DNA of 64,000 nt from Flavobacterium soyae (GCF_021245985.1 NZ_JAJQXA010000004.1:248001-312000); one strand, 5' to 3'. Numbered from the stretch's first letter, positions 1 to 8,610 are shown. Notes: generated from the sequence alone by a model not told the origin. Made by a program: numbers and translations.

Positions 1-1
1 G

Positions 2-160
2 GTTTCGTTAATTTTGATTGTTTCAATGAGTTTAATCTGGATCAGTATTTTGACAGATTTATTCTTAGAGATTCATTTGGATCTCATTTATTTTGGCGGA
101 ATTGGAATGATTATCGGACATTTGATTAATTACAAATTACATAGAAAACAAAATCATTAA
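2..160 (+). CDS. Membrane protein, 3' end only
   Basis: An open frame enters from the left edge and stops at the TAA at 158-160, leaving 52 residues. They are strongly hydrophobic (runs such as VSLILIVSMSLIWISIL and a glycine-containing second stretch with GGIGMIIG) and end in the basic tail HRKQNH, so this is the C-terminal part of an integral membrane protein with about two visible helices. The family cannot be named from this fragment. It lies 12 bases before the flavoenzyme gene on the same strand, so the two are probably cotranscribed. Confidence 0.6.
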   Translation, partial: VSLILIVSMSLIWISILTDLFLEIHLDLIYFGGIGMIIGHLINYKLHRKQNH

Positions 161-172
161 AAAGTATTAGTT

Positions 173-1078
173 ATGGAACAAAAGAGTTTTGATGTGATTA
201 TCATTGGCGGAAGCTACAGCGGGTTATCTGCAGCAATGAGTTTAGGACGTTCTCTGCGTCAGGTTTTGGTTATTGACAGTGGTTTACCTTGTAACAGACA
301 AACGCCGCATTCTCATAATTTTATTACGCAAGATGGTGAAAAGCCTGCTGTGATTTCGGCGAAAGCCAAATTACAAGTTGATCTTTATAAAACGGTTCAT
401 TTTTATAAAGGACTTGCAGTAAAAGCGTTCAGGAAAGAAAACGGATTTGAAGTTTCAACAGAATCCGGTGAAATTTTTAGTGGAAGAAAAATCCTGTTTG
501 CAACCGGAGTTAAAGATCTGCTTCCCGAGATTAATGGTTTTGCAGACTGTTGGGGGATTTCGGTTTTACATTGTCCGTATTGTCATGGTTATGAAGTTAA
601 AAATGAGAAAACAGCTGTTATTGCTAACGGTGAAATGGCATTTGATTTTGCAAAATTAATTTCGAACTGGACAAAAGATTTGAGATTATGCACGAACGGA
701 AAATCAACTTTGACTTTAGAACAAACGGAAATACTTAAAAAACACAGTGTTCAAATTTTTGAAGAAGAAATAGATTCTTTTGACCACAAAGAAGGATACG
801 TAGAAAACATCATCTTCAAAAATCAGGAAAAAGCTGCCGTAAAAGCTATTTATGCAAGACCGCCATTTGAGCAGCACTGCCCGCTGCCAGCGGATTTGGG
901 CTGTGATATAAATGAACAAGGTTTGTTAAAAGTTGATTTTATGCAGAAAACAAATATTACAGGCGTTTATGCAAGCGGAGATTGTACTACACAAATGCGA
1001 TCTGTAGTCATTGCGGTTTCTACAGGATCTTTTGCTGGAACCGTAATCAATAAAGATCTTATTGATGAGGATTTTTAA
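173..1078 (+). CDS. NAD(P)/FAD-dependent oxidoreductase, thioredoxin-reductase fold
   Basis: A 301-residue two-dinucleotide-fold flavoprotein. The FAD-binding glycine motif is at residues 11-16 (IGGSYSG region), the conserved ATG turn near 110-112, a redox CPYC motif at 134-137 (in CPYCHGYE), and the second FAD motif GVYASGD at 264-270. Length and order match low-molecular-weight thioredoxin reductases, but the active site is CPYC rather than the usual CAT/VC. CPYCHG-type sites are also seen in dithiol oxidases of the GliT/HlmI type and in many uncharacterised reductases. The physiological substrate is therefore open: it may reduce a thioredoxin-like protein or oxidise a small dithiol. It starts at the ATG at 173, 12 bases after the upstream gene. 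Cytoplasmic. Confidence 0.85.
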   Translation: MEQKSFDVIIIGGSYSGLSAAMSLGRSLRQVLVIDSGLPCNRQTPHSHNFITQDGEKPAVISAKAKLQVDLYKTVHFYKGLAVKAFRKENGFEVSTESGEIFSGRKILFATGVKDLLPEINGFADCWGISVLHCPYCHGYEVKNEKTAVIANGEMAFDFAKLISNWTKDLRLCTNGKSTLTLEQTEILKKHSVQIFEEEIDSFDHKEGYVENIIFKNQEKAAVKAIYARPPFEQHCPLPADLGCDINEQGLLKVDFMQKTNITGVYASGDCTTQMRSVVIAVSTGSFAGTVINKDLIDEDF

Positions 1079-1090
1079 CGGATGTATTTT

Positions 1091-1228
1091 TTAAACACAT
1101 AGAGACATAGTTTTTATAGCTCTGAAAAGGCGTTTCACTTGCATTAACAAACATGGCTATGTGTGAAAGTTAGCTTTTTTGAAACTCTTAATTCAGTCCA
1201 AAAAAAAATCTATGTTTCTATGTGTTAA
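1091..1228. repeat. Imperfect inverted repeat with AACACATAG ends
   Basis: TTAAACACATAGAGACATAG at 1091-1110 is matched by its near-complement at 1210-1228 (CTATGTTTCTATGTGTTAA), with one substitution and one extra base, around about 100 bases. It fills the gap between the flavoenzyme and the TonB receptor. It belongs to the degenerate dispersed palindromes common between genes in this window. It could form a long hairpin and act as a weak terminator, but there is no clean U-tract. Confidence 0.6.
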
Positions 1229-1332
1229 AATAGAAATATAACATATTGACATAAATAAAGTTATAAATTTCTAAATTTAAAGTAAATATTTGTCAAATTT
1301 AATTTTTAGTTTTGTCTAAAATTAATTTTACC

Positions 1333-3597
1333 ATGATGAAAAATTCAATTTGGATATTGATATTATTTAACTTACATTTTTCTTTTGCTCAGGAAACCTC
1401 GAAAATATCTGGTTTTATAACTGGCAACGGACAAAAATTACAAGCCGCAAATGTTCAACTATTGGGAACAAAACAAAAAACAGTTTCAGATAGTTTAGGT
1501 TACTATGTTTTTGAAAATGTTGCTATTGAAGATGGAAAAATTCAAGTAGCCTCGACAGGATTTAAACCCGTGACCCAAAGATTTTCAATTACAAAAGGAC
1601 AAAATCTCAATCTTGATATTGATTTAGAAGACAATGAAAACCAGCTTAACGAAGTAGTAGTTTCGGGAACTTTAAAACCGGTGAAACGTTTAGAAAGTGC
1701 CGTTCCGGTTGAGGTTTATTCGCCGGTTTTTTTCAAAAAAAATCCAACGCCTAGTATTTATGATGCACTTCAAAATATAAACGGTGTTCGACCGCAGCTT
1801 AATTGCGGTGTTTGTAATACGGGTGATATTCATATTAATGGACTCGAAGGTCCTTATACATTAGTTTTGATTGATGGAATGCCAATTGTGAGCAGTCTTT
1901 CAACGGTTTATGGTTTATCTGGAATTCCCAATTCTTTAGTGGAACGTATAGAAATTGTAAAAGGGCCTGCTTCTTCTCTTTACGGGAGTGAGGCTGTTGG
2001 GGGATTGATCAATATTATCACCAAAAACCCAACAAATGCCCCAATGTTTTCTGCGGATTATTTTACAACTACTTATTTTGAAAATAATCTTGATTTGGGA
2101 ATGAAATTTAATGTCGGCAAAAAAGCGACTTCTCTTTTAGGGATTAATTATTTCAATTATGATCTGGTCGTTGATAAAGACAACGATAATTTTACAGATG
2201 TTACGCTTTCTGACCGTATTTCGATTTTTAATAAATGGAGTTTCCAGCGAAATAATAATCGGCTGTTTACGATTGCTGCACGCGGAATGTATGAAGACCG
2301 CTGGGGCGGCGATGTTCGATGGGAGAAGAAATATCGTGGCGGAGATGAAATTTACGGCGAAAGTATTTATACCAAAAGAGGAGAATTAATAGGAAGTTAC
2401 CAATTGCCGTTTGAAGAAAAACTGATGCTTTCTTTTTCTGGAAATGTGCATTATCAAGACAGCCGATACGGAACAACATCGTTTATTGCGAATCAAAAAA
2501 TAGGCTTCCTGCAATTGACTTGGGATAAAAAGATTGGACGTAATGATTTACTTGCCGGAATTGCGAATCGATATTCGTATTATGACGATAATACTCCGGC
2601 AACAAAAGATGCTGAAAGTACCTGGTTACCGGGAATTTTTGTTCAGGATGAAATTACATTTTCACCAAAGAGCCAGGTTTTGCTGGGAGCGCGCTACGAT
2701 TATAATTCGATTCACGGTTCGATTTTTACCCCAAGATTTGCATATCGCTTTAAAGCAAACGATAATACGATTTTCAGATTAAATGCCGGAACTGGATTTC
2801 GCGTTGTGAATTTATTTACCGAAGATCACGCTGCACTTACGGGCTCACGGGAAGTTGTAATTAAAAATGATTTGAAACCCGAACAATCTGTAAATGTAAA
2901 CTTGAATTATATTCAGAAAATAAACCTTAATAACGGAACTTTTATCGGAATTGAAACGACGGCTTTTTATACTCGTTTCAGCAATAAAATTATTTCAGAT
3001 TATGAAACAGATCCTAATAAAATCATTTATGATAATATTGATGGCTATGCTATCAGTCAGGGAATCAGCACAAATGTAGATGTTAATTTTACTAATGGTT
3101 TAAAGTTTATTCTGGGTGCTACGGTTTTAGACAATAAAAATGTTCAGGACGGAATTTCTGAAAGGCCTTTTCTAACGGAAAATTTCACAGGAACCTGGAG
3201 TGTATCTTATAAAATAGAGCCATGGAATTTACTATTGGATTATACCGGAAATGTTTACAGCCCGATGAAACTGCCTTTGTTGAATGAATACGATCCGAGA
3301 AATCCTAATTCGCCTTGGTACAGTATTCAGAATATTCAATTTACCTATGCAGGCTGGAAGAATTTCGAACTTTACGGCGGAATCAAAAATTTGCTGAACT
3401 TTACTCCAAAACAGAATAATCCGTTTTTGATTTCGAGAACAAATGATCCTTTTGATAAAAATGTACAATATGATTCGGCTGGAAAAGTCATGGTTACGCC
3501 AGATAATCCATACGGATTAACTTTTGACACAACGTATGTTTATGGGCAAAATCAGACTATTCGCGGGTTTATAGGATTACGATATACTTTGAGGTAA
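1333..3597 (+). CDS. TonB-dependent receptor with CxxC in the plug
   Basis: An outer-membrane active-transport receptor of 754 residues. A signal peptide (MMKNSIWILILFNLHFSFA, cleaved before Q) is followed by a carboxypeptidase-like beta-sandwich domain (about 22-105), a plug (about 110-225, with the IDGMPIV and VKGPASSLYGSEAVGGLINIITK signatures) and a 22-strand barrel ending in an aromatic/arginine terminus (IGLRYTLR). The frame can be extended to a TTG at 1312, but the signal peptide begins at ATG 1333 or 1336. The plug contains CGVC (residues 158-161), which is unusual; it could form a disulfide or bind metal. A thioredoxin-like exported protein follows 220 bases downstream. Substrate unknown; the plug resembles CirA/BtuB-type receptors more than SusC. 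Confidence 0.9.
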   Translation: MMKNSIWILILFNLHFSFAQETSKISGFITGNGQKLQAANVQLLGTKQKTVSDSLGYYVFENVAIEDGKIQVASTGFKPVTQRFSITKGQNLNLDIDLEDNENQLNEVVVSGTLKPVKRLESAVPVEVYSPVFFKKNPTPSIYDALQNINGVRPQLNCGVCNTGDIHINGLEGPYTLVLIDGMPIVSSLSTVYGLSGIPNSLVERIEIVKGPASSLYGSEAVGGLINIITKNPTNAPMFSADYFTTTYFENNLDLGMKFNVGKKATSLLGINYFNYDLVVDKDNDNFTDVTLSDRISIFNKWSFQRNNNRLFTIAARGMYEDRWGGDVRWEKKYRGGDEIYGESIYTKRGELIGSYQLPFEEKLMLSFSGNVHYQDSRYGTTSFIANQKIGFLQLTWDKKIGRNDLLAGIANRYSYYDDNTPATKDAESTWLPGIFVQDEITFSPKSQVLLGARYDYNSIHGSIFTPRFAYRFKANDNTIFRLNAGTGFRVVNLFTEDHAALTGSREVVIKNDLKPEQSVNVNLNYIQKINLNNGTFIGIETTAFYTRFSNKIISDYETDPNKIIYDNIDGYAISQGISTNVDVNFTNGLKFILGATVLDNKNVQDGISERPFLTENFTGTWSVSYKIEPWNLLLDYTGNVYSPMKLPLLNEYDPRNPNSPWYSIQNIQFTYAGWKNFELYGGIKNLLNFTPKQNNPFLISRTNDPFDKNVQYDSAGKVMVTPDNPYGLTFDTTYVYGQNQTIRGFIGLRYTLR

Positions 3598-3650
3598 ATT
3601 TATGAACCGCAGATTATATAAAAATATAAATTGAAATAATGCAATTCATA

Positions 3651-3757
3651 ATTAAACTGGACTGAAGTCCAGCTCTACAATATGAATCGAGCCTATGGCT
3701 CTTTAAGTTCCAACGGAACGAACTATATTGTAGAGCTGGACTTCAGTCCAGTTTAAT
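3651..3757. repeat. Composite palindrome: inverted pair of REP-like hairpins (BIME type)
   Basis: A perfect 33-base inverted repeat (3651-3683 versus 3725-3757) encloses 41 bases. Each arm carries the hairpin CTGGACT-GA/TC-AGTCCAG, preceded on its own strand by the tetranucleotide GTAG. Inside are two smaller hairpins with 5-bp stems and 3-base loops: GAGCC-tat-GGCTC (3689-3701) and GTTCC-aac-GGAAC (3707-3719). The same modules flank the Y1 transposase gene at 37.1 kb. It lies between the TonB receptor and the thioredoxin-like gene, so it may tune mRNA stability or termination between them. Confidence 0.85.
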
Positions 3758-3816
3758 GATACGAAAGATATATAATCCGTTCAATCTGTGAAATCTGCGG
3801 GCCAAAAAACAACAAC

Positions 3817-4281
3817 ATGAAAAAGCTATTTATAATATTCCTCTTCTTCGGAATAACTTCAACAGGATTCGGCCAATTAAAAAGCAGAACTTTTGAGGAA
3901 GTAGATAGTTTACTGCAAATTCAAAAACAAAAAATCATCGTTTTTATTCATACCGATTGGTGTCAGTTTTGCCAGCGAATGAAAACTACGACGTTTAAAA
4001 ATCAGGAAATTATCGAAAAACTAAACACAGATTTCTATTTCATTGATTTTAATGCCGAAGAAAAACGAGATATTACTTTTAATAATCAGGTGTTTAAATA
4101 TAAACCTACTGGAAATAATGTGGGCGTTCATGAACTGGCTTTGCAGCTTGGAACCATCAATAATCAAATTGTATATCCGGTTTTGTGTGTTCTCAATGAA
4201 AAAAACGAAATAATACTACAGTACAACAACTATTTAAGCCCAAAGGATTTTAAACTTCTTTTAGAAAAACTGAAAGAATAA
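3817..4281 (+). CDS. Exported thioredoxin-like protein
   Basis: A 154-residue protein with a signal peptide (MKKLFIIFLFFGITSTGFG-Q) and a thioredoxin fold. The redox motif is WCQFC, with cysteines at 49 and 52, in the HTDWCQFCQRMK context typical of single-domain periplasmic thioredoxin/DUF255-like proteins. The cis-proline segment is IVYPVLCVL (about 121-129), which carries an extra Cys. It probably reduces or isomerises disulfides, or helps load a metal, in the periplasm. Its neighbour upstream is a TonB receptor with a CxxC in its plug, a plausible partner, but this is inference. The gene is 12-18 bases upstream of the lycopene cyclase gene. Confidence 0.8.
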   Translation: MKKLFIIFLFFGITSTGFGQLKSRTFEEVDSLLQIQKQKIIVFIHTDWCQFCQRMKTTTFKNQEIIEKLNTDFYFIDFNAEEKRDITFNNQVFKYKPTGNNVGVHELALQLGTINNQIVYPVLCVLNEKNEIILQYNNYLSPKDFKLLLEKLKE

Positions 4282-4299
4282 ATTTTCTTATTTTTGAGA

Positions 4300-5481
4300 A
4301 TGAATTCTTCGCAAATTAAACACTACGATTACATTTTTACCGGAACAGGCCTTGCGTCTTTAATGACTATTTATAAAATGGTTTTGTCTGGAAAACTCAG
4401 TGACAAATCTATTTTGCTTTTAGATCAGGATTCGAAGAAAATAAACGACAGAACCTGGTGTTTTTGGGAAAAAGAAAATTTAGTATGGAGTTCTGTTATT
4501 TCTAAAAAATGGGATTTAGCTTTATTTGCCAATGAAGGCTTTAAACGTAATTTGATGTTGAAGCCTTATCAATACAATAAAATTAGAGGAATTGATTTTT
4601 ATAATTTTGTTTTTGAAGAAATTTCAAAACATTCGAATATTACTTTTCTAAACGAAAAAATAACTGATATCAACGAACTCGAAACTCATGTTTTTGTTGG
4701 TACTGTAGAAAATAGATATACCAGTAATTATTTATTCAACAGCATTTATACTAAGGCTTTCGCCGAAGGTCAAAACAAATATCCCGTTTTGCAGCAGCAT
4801 TTTTTAGGCTGGTTTATAAAAACTGAAAATGAAGCTTTTAATCCGGATGAAGTTGTTTTCATGGATTTTTCGGTGGAACAAAAAGGCAATACAAGATTTA
4901 TGTATGTTCTGCCTGTTTCTACAACAGAAGCTTTGGTAGAATATACTTTGTTTTCAGAAAAGCTGCTTACGGAAGAAGAATACGAAAATGAAATTCAGAA
5001 GTATTTAAAAAAACTGGGAATTCGGCATTATGAAATTATAGAAAAGGAGCAGGGAAGTATCCCGATGACGTGTTATCCATTTTGGAAGAAAAACACCAAA
5101 AGAGTTTTAAACATTGGAACTGCCGGCGGATGGACAAAAGCAAGTACAGGTTATACTTTTAAAAACTCAGATAAAAAATCTTCAGAATTAATAAAATTTC
5201 TTTGTGATAATACTTCTCCCAAAACTTTGGGATTGCTCAATATGAAATCGTTTCATAAAAAAAGCCGATTCTGGTTTTATGATTTATTGCTTTTAGATAT
5301 TCTGCATCGCCATAATGAACTAGGAAATTCTATTTTTTCATCTTTGTTCAAAAAAGGAAAACCAAAATTGATTTTCAAATTTTTAGATGAAGAAACAAGT
5401 TTGTTTGAAGATTTTCAAGTGATTTTAAAATGTCCGAAAAGACCTTTTATAAAAGCATTGTTCCGAATTTTATTCAGATAA
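4300..5481 (+). CDS. crtY: Lycopene beta-cyclase family protein
   Basis: A flavin-dependent carotenoid cyclase of the CrtY/CrtL family, 393 residues. Visible hallmarks are the N-terminal dinucleotide fold (YIFTGTGLAS, residues 11-20), the family signature NDRTWCFWE (49-57), QHFLGW (around 166), the FMYVLP strand (about 204-209), and GTAGGWTKASTGYTF (about 272-286). It converts lycopene ends to beta rings, a step toward zeaxanthin-type yellow pigments of flavobacteria. ATG 4300 is preferred to TTG 4294. No other carotenoid gene is nearby, so in this window it is an orphan of that pathway. The symbol rests on family signatures only. Confidence 0.85.
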   Translation: MNSSQIKHYDYIFTGTGLASLMTIYKMVLSGKLSDKSILLLDQDSKKINDRTWCFWEKENLVWSSVISKKWDLALFANEGFKRNLMLKPYQYNKIRGIDFYNFVFEEISKHSNITFLNEKITDINELETHVFVGTVENRYTSNYLFNSIYTKAFAEGQNKYPVLQQHFLGWFIKTENEAFNPDEVVFMDFSVEQKGNTRFMYVLPVSTTEALVEYTLFSEKLLTEEEYENEIQKYLKKLGIRHYEIIEKEQGSIPMTCYPFWKKNTKRVLNIGTAGGWTKASTGYTFKNSDKKSSELIKFLCDNTSPKTLGLLNMKSFHKKSRFWFYDLLLLDILHRHNELGNSIFSSLFKKGKPKLIFKFLDEETSLFEDFQVILKCPKRPFIKALFRILFR

Positions 5482-5815
5482 AAATGTTTGGGCGAAGAAT
5501 CTGCCTAAAGCTGTAAAACCTGAGTGCTGTTTCCTTCTTAAATTTTTTTATCGCAAAAAGTAGTGGATACTTTGAAAACCGTAATCTGAATCATGATTTG
5601 ATTACATAAAAAATACCTTATTTTTTTATTTTAATAACTTTTTGAAGCGATTCAAAAGGTATGATGCCATTAATTTTGTATTTGAAAAATAACACGAAAT
5701 CCATTCACAAATAACCTGTAAAAAACGGACAAAAAAGAATGAACAAAAAGCTATGAAAAATAACTTAGGCTTGATATGATCGGTTATTTACGATAACAAA
5801 TTAATTGGTAGGAAT
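5482..5815. other. Intergenic region with a small hairpin
   Basis: No gene is supported in these 334 bases. A small imperfect hairpin is visible around 5638-5662 (a GAA-gcga-TTC core inside CTTTTT/AAAAGG), with a further GGTAT/ATACC pairing to about 5615. It lies roughly 150 bases upstream of the ArsR-family gene and could hold its operator, but nothing in the sequence proves that. Confidence 0.35.
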
Positions 5816-6244
5816 ATGGGAACTGCGAAACGTTTAAAATTTGATATAGAAACAGAGGCGATTGGGAAGATTTGCAAAGCACTTGGTCATCCTGCAAGAA
5901 TTCAAATTATGACTCTTTTATGGAGAAAAGATAATAGAACCTGTGGCGAAATTGTTGACTTAATTCCGTTGGCACAATCAACAATATCCAAGCACTTGCT
6001 GGAATTAAAAAAAGCAAGTCTGGTAAATATAAAAAACGAAGGAAAAAAAACAATTTACTCTATAGAAGTCGATAAAATACAAATACTGAAAAAGTATTTG
6101 ACCAATTATCTTTCAACCATCGAAATTGCGGAACAAAATAAATCGACTGTTTTAACAACCAGACATAAGAGAGGCAAAAACAGTCATTTGAAACAATACA
6201 ATTATCAATTCCCTGATAAAAAAATAAAACAAGTAGCTGTTTAA
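5816..6244 (+). CDS. ArsR-family winged-helix transcriptional regulator
   Basis: 142 residues with a canonical ArsR/SmtB winged helix at about 15-95: ICKALGHPARIQIMTLL, the recognition helix QSTISKHLLELKKASLV, and the wing NEGKKTIYSI. The classical ELCVC metal motif is replaced by RTCGEIVDLI, with one Cys, so metal sensing by that site is unlikely. The C-terminal 45 residues (after about 95) are basic, hydrophilic and poorly conserved in appearance. It is monocistronic, reads into the bacilliredoxin region, and is preceded by GTAGGAAT close to the ATG. Regulon unknown; redox or hydrophobic-ligand sensing are alternatives. Confidence 0.8.
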   Translation: MGTAKRLKFDIETEAIGKICKALGHPARIQIMTLLWRKDNRTCGEIVDLIPLAQSTISKHLLELKKASLVNIKNEGKKTIYSIEVDKIQILKKYLTNYLSTIEIAEQNKSTVLTTRHKRGKNSHLKQYNYQFPDKKIKQVAV

Positions 6245-6378
6245 TAGTCTTACATACTGCAATGGACAAAATAGGGAAGACCTTAGAAGGTTCTAAGATA
6301 TTCTGTGCGATTTAAAATTTAATATCGAACTATAACAAAACTTTATACTTCAAATTAAGTAGTTGCGAGTAAACTTTG

Positions 6379-6386
6379 TAACTTTG
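6379..6386 (+). promoter_or_regulatory. Candidate -7 box TAACTTTG for the bacilliredoxin gene
   Basis: TAACTTTG fits the Bacteroidota -7 consensus TAnnTTTG and ends 34 bases before the ATG at 6421. A well-placed TTG -33 element is not evident, so support comes from the -7 box and its position alone. Confidence 0.5.
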
Positions 6387-6420
6387 CAGTTCAGAAGTAA
6401 AAATTTAAAAGAACAAGAAT

Positions 6421-6831
6421 ATGTATCCACTAGAAATGGTAAAACCAATGGAAGCTGAATTAACAGCTGCCGGGTTTCAAGATTTACATAGTGCCGAAGC
6501 TGTTGAGAATGCTATCAAAGCCGAAGGTACCACTTTAGTTGTTGTAAACTCTGTTTGCGGATGCGCTGCAAGAAATGCACGTCCGGGAGCAAAAATGAGT
6601 TTAGAAGGGGCTAAAAAACCAGATCACCTTATTACAGTTTTTGCTGGTGTTGACAAAGAAGCAGTTGATGCCGCAAGACAGCATATGTTTCCTTTTCCTC
6701 CTTCATCGCCATCTATGGCTTTGTTCAAAAACGGAGAATTGGTTCACATGTTAGAACGTCACCACATCGAAGGCCGCCCAGCTGAATTAATTGCTGAGAA
6801 CCTGCAAGATGCGTTTAATGAATTCTGTTAA
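6421..6831 (+). CDS. Bacilliredoxin BrxA/BrxB (YphP/YqiW family)
   Basis: A 136-residue cytoplasmic DUF1094-family protein with a thioredoxin-like fold and the signature CGC at residues 46-48 ([16 protein letters not shown]). In Firmicutes this family removes bacillithiol from S-bacillithiolated proteins; several Bacteroidota also make bacillithiol. The length is the family norm and the [29 protein letters not shown] core is intact. The gene stands alone and is followed by a strong hairpin terminator. None of the bacillithiol synthesis genes (bshA/B/C) is in this window. Confidence 0.92.
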   Translation: MYPLEMVKPMEAELTAAGFQDLHSAEAVENAIKAEGTTLVVVNSVCGCAARNARPGAKMSLEGAKKPDHLITVFAGVDKEAVDAARQHMFPFPPSSPSMALFKNGELVHMLERHHIEGRPAELIAENLQDAFNEFC

Positions 6832-6916
6832 TTTTTAAGTTACTAAGGTTCTGAGATACTGAGATTCTAAGATTTTAGGTTCAAAGAGGCAAAGGTACAG
6901 AGGTACAAAGATTAAA

Positions 6917-6950
6917 AAGAGGGCTGTTTCAATTTTGAAACAGCCCTCTT
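6917..6950. terminator. Strong intrinsic terminator, bidirectional
   Basis: AAGAGGGCTGTTTCAA pairs exactly with TTGAAACAGCCCTCTT across a two-base loop, flanked by A- and T-runs on the two sides. It closes the bacilliredoxin transcript from the left. From the right it lies some 300 bases beyond the efflux operon end. Confidence 0.9.
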
Positions 6951-6970
6951 TTCATTTTATATATTTCCTT

Positions 6971-7150
6971 GTTCCGCAGGAACATTTTATCAGTAGAAAA
7001 TTATATTGTTATCATTATTTTACGTTCCGCAGGAACGTTTGGTTTTGATATCATTTTTTTATAATCTAACAAGATCAAACGTTCCTACGGAACGCAGATG
7101 TGGGTGATTCCTATTTTTTTTCTACCGATGAAACATTCCTACGGAATGAT
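6971..7150. repeat. Cluster of four N5-N3-N5 hairpins (GTTCC/GGAAC type)
   Basis: Four copies of the same micro-hairpin occur at near-regular 53-56 base spacing: GTTCCgcaGGAAC at 6971-6983, GTTCCgcaGGAAC at 7024-7036, GTTCCtacGGAAC near 7081-7093, and ATTCCtacGGAAT near 7135-7147. The first two face the last two as arms of larger inverted repeats, for example AACGTTTGG/ATCAAACGTT around 7033 and 7074. The fourth copy shows a compensated stem change (GTTCC/GGAAC to ATTCC/GGAAT). The same hairpin is a module inside the composite repeats at 3.7 and 37 kb. Confidence 0.8.
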
Positions 7151-7245
7151 AACCTGATATAAAAAAGAAAAAGATAAACTTCTATTAGAAATGTTGAGAA
7201 ACCTTAGAATCTTAGCATCTCAGAACCTTAGCAACTTTAAAAAAA

Positions 7246-8610
7246 TCAATTCCATCCTCCGCCCAATGCTTTATACAACTGAACCATTGAACTTAATTGT
7301 TTTTGGGTTAATTGCGAAAGACTTAATTGCGCTTCAAACAAAGATCTTTGAGCGTCCAGAACTTCCAGATATGAAACATAACCATTGTAATATCTTGCGT
7401 TTGAAAGATCATAGTTTTTTTGTGCGGCTACAACCTGTCGGTTTCGGGCAGTCCATTCTTCTTTGAACATTGCCACGTTTTGAAGGGAATTTTCTACTTC
7501 AGAAATGGCCGTTAAATATGTTTTCTGGAAATTGAATTTTGCTTCTTCGGCCAATTGGCGGTTTACATCAACGCGGCGTTTGTTTTTTCCGAAGTTGAAA
7601 ATTGGACCCGTAACTCCTCCGCCAACATTTTGCATATAAGAACCATCGTTAAATAAATCACCTACCATAACGCTGGTAAAACCTGCAACGGCAGCAATAT
7701 TAAAAGACGGATAACGCAATGCCTGCGCAACACCAATTCTTTCATAAGCTGCTTTGTATAAATATTCCTGACGTTTTACATCGGGCCTGTTTTCTAATAA
7801 AGCCGATGGAACTGAAGTAGGGAAAGTCGTTAAAATCAATAATTCGCTATTCGTTTTCCCACGCTGAATGGGCTGCGGAACTTGCCCTACCAAAATAGAA
7901 ATTGAATTTTCCAGAGCCGTAATCTGTCTTTTGATTAACGGAATATTCGCTTCGGCAATCGCGACTTGCTGTTCAATTTGAACTTTATCCAATTCAGCAA
8001 CATAACCGCTTATAAAACGTTCGTTAATAATGTCGTACGCCTTTTGTCTGGTTTCCAAAGTATGTGTCGTAATCTCCAATTGATTGTCGAAATCACGCAA
8101 TTCAAAGTAAGAAATGGCAATAGTGCTGACAATATTCGACAGAATCACTTTTCGGGCTTCATCGGTGGCTAAAAGCTCGTTTTGCAAAGCTTTATTTTGA
8201 TGACGGTATTTTCCCCAAAAATCCAGTTCCCAAGACATATTGGCTAATGCCGATGATGGCTGCATAATCGTTTCGGCACTATTTACCTGACCAGAATATT
8301 GAAAAGCAGGAAATAAATCGGCTTTTGCGATTCCGAGATTAGCTTTTGCCTGTTCTAAACGCGCCAAAGCAATTTTAAGATCATAATTGTTTTGAATTCC
8401 TTTTTCTATCAGGCCAATCAAGACATCATCGTTAAATATCGATGACCATTTTATGGTTGTAACAGATTTTGTTGTGTCTCTGGATTGATCGCCAAAACGG
8501 AAAGTATCTGCCTGAGGTTGTTCGGGTTTAACATATTTTGGCCCAACCATGCATCCGTAAGGAAAAACAACCATCAAAAATAACACTAAAAGTATTTTTA
8601 GATTTTTCAT
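7246..8610 (-). CDS. RND efflux outer-membrane lipoprotein (OprM/NodT family)
   Basis: A 454-residue TolC-like channel subunit. It has a lipoprotein signal peptide with cysteine at position 20 (VVFPYGC) followed by MVGPKYVKPE, the family start motif. Two outer-membrane-efflux repeats follow (about 60-245 and 250-450), with the usual long helical hairpins (ALARLEQAKANLGIAKADLFPAF; YLEVLDAQRSLFEAQLSLSQL). It is the last gene of the tripartite operon, and its ATG overlaps the stop of the pump gene by 4 bases (ATGA), so they are translationally coupled. It forms the outer-membrane exit duct. Confidence 0.92.
   Translation of the reverse strand: MKNLKILLVLFLMVVFPYGCMVGPKYVKPEQPQADTFRFGDQSRDTTKSVTTIKWSSIFNDDVLIGLIEKGIQNNYDLKIALARLEQAKANLGIAKADLFPAFQYSGQVNSAETIMQPSSALANMSWELDFWGKYRHQNKALQNELLATDEARKVILSNIVSTIAISYFELRDFDNQLEITTHTLETRQKAYDIINERFISGYVAELDKVQIEQQVAIAEANIPLIKRQITALENSISILVGQVPQPIQRGKTNSELLILTTFPTSVPSALLENRPDVKRQEYLYKAAYERIGVAQALRYPSFNIAAVAGFTSVMVGDLFNDGSYMQNVGGGVTGPIFNFGKNKRRVDVNRQLAEEAKFNFQKTYLTAISEVENSLQNVAMFKEEWTARNRQVVAAQKNYDLSNARYYNGYVSYLEVLDAQRSLFEAQLSLSQLTQKQLSSMVQLYKALGGGWN

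Noticed and set aside
5816..6244. Arsenic- or metal-responsive ArsR
   Set aside because: The ELCVC-type metal motif is missing and no ars or metal-efflux gene adjoins; only the winged-helix family can be stated.
6971..7150. Four evenly spaced repeats looking like a short CRISPR array
   Set aside because: The repeat is only 13 bases, copies face each other in opposite orientations as part of larger inverted repeats, and no cas gene is in the window.
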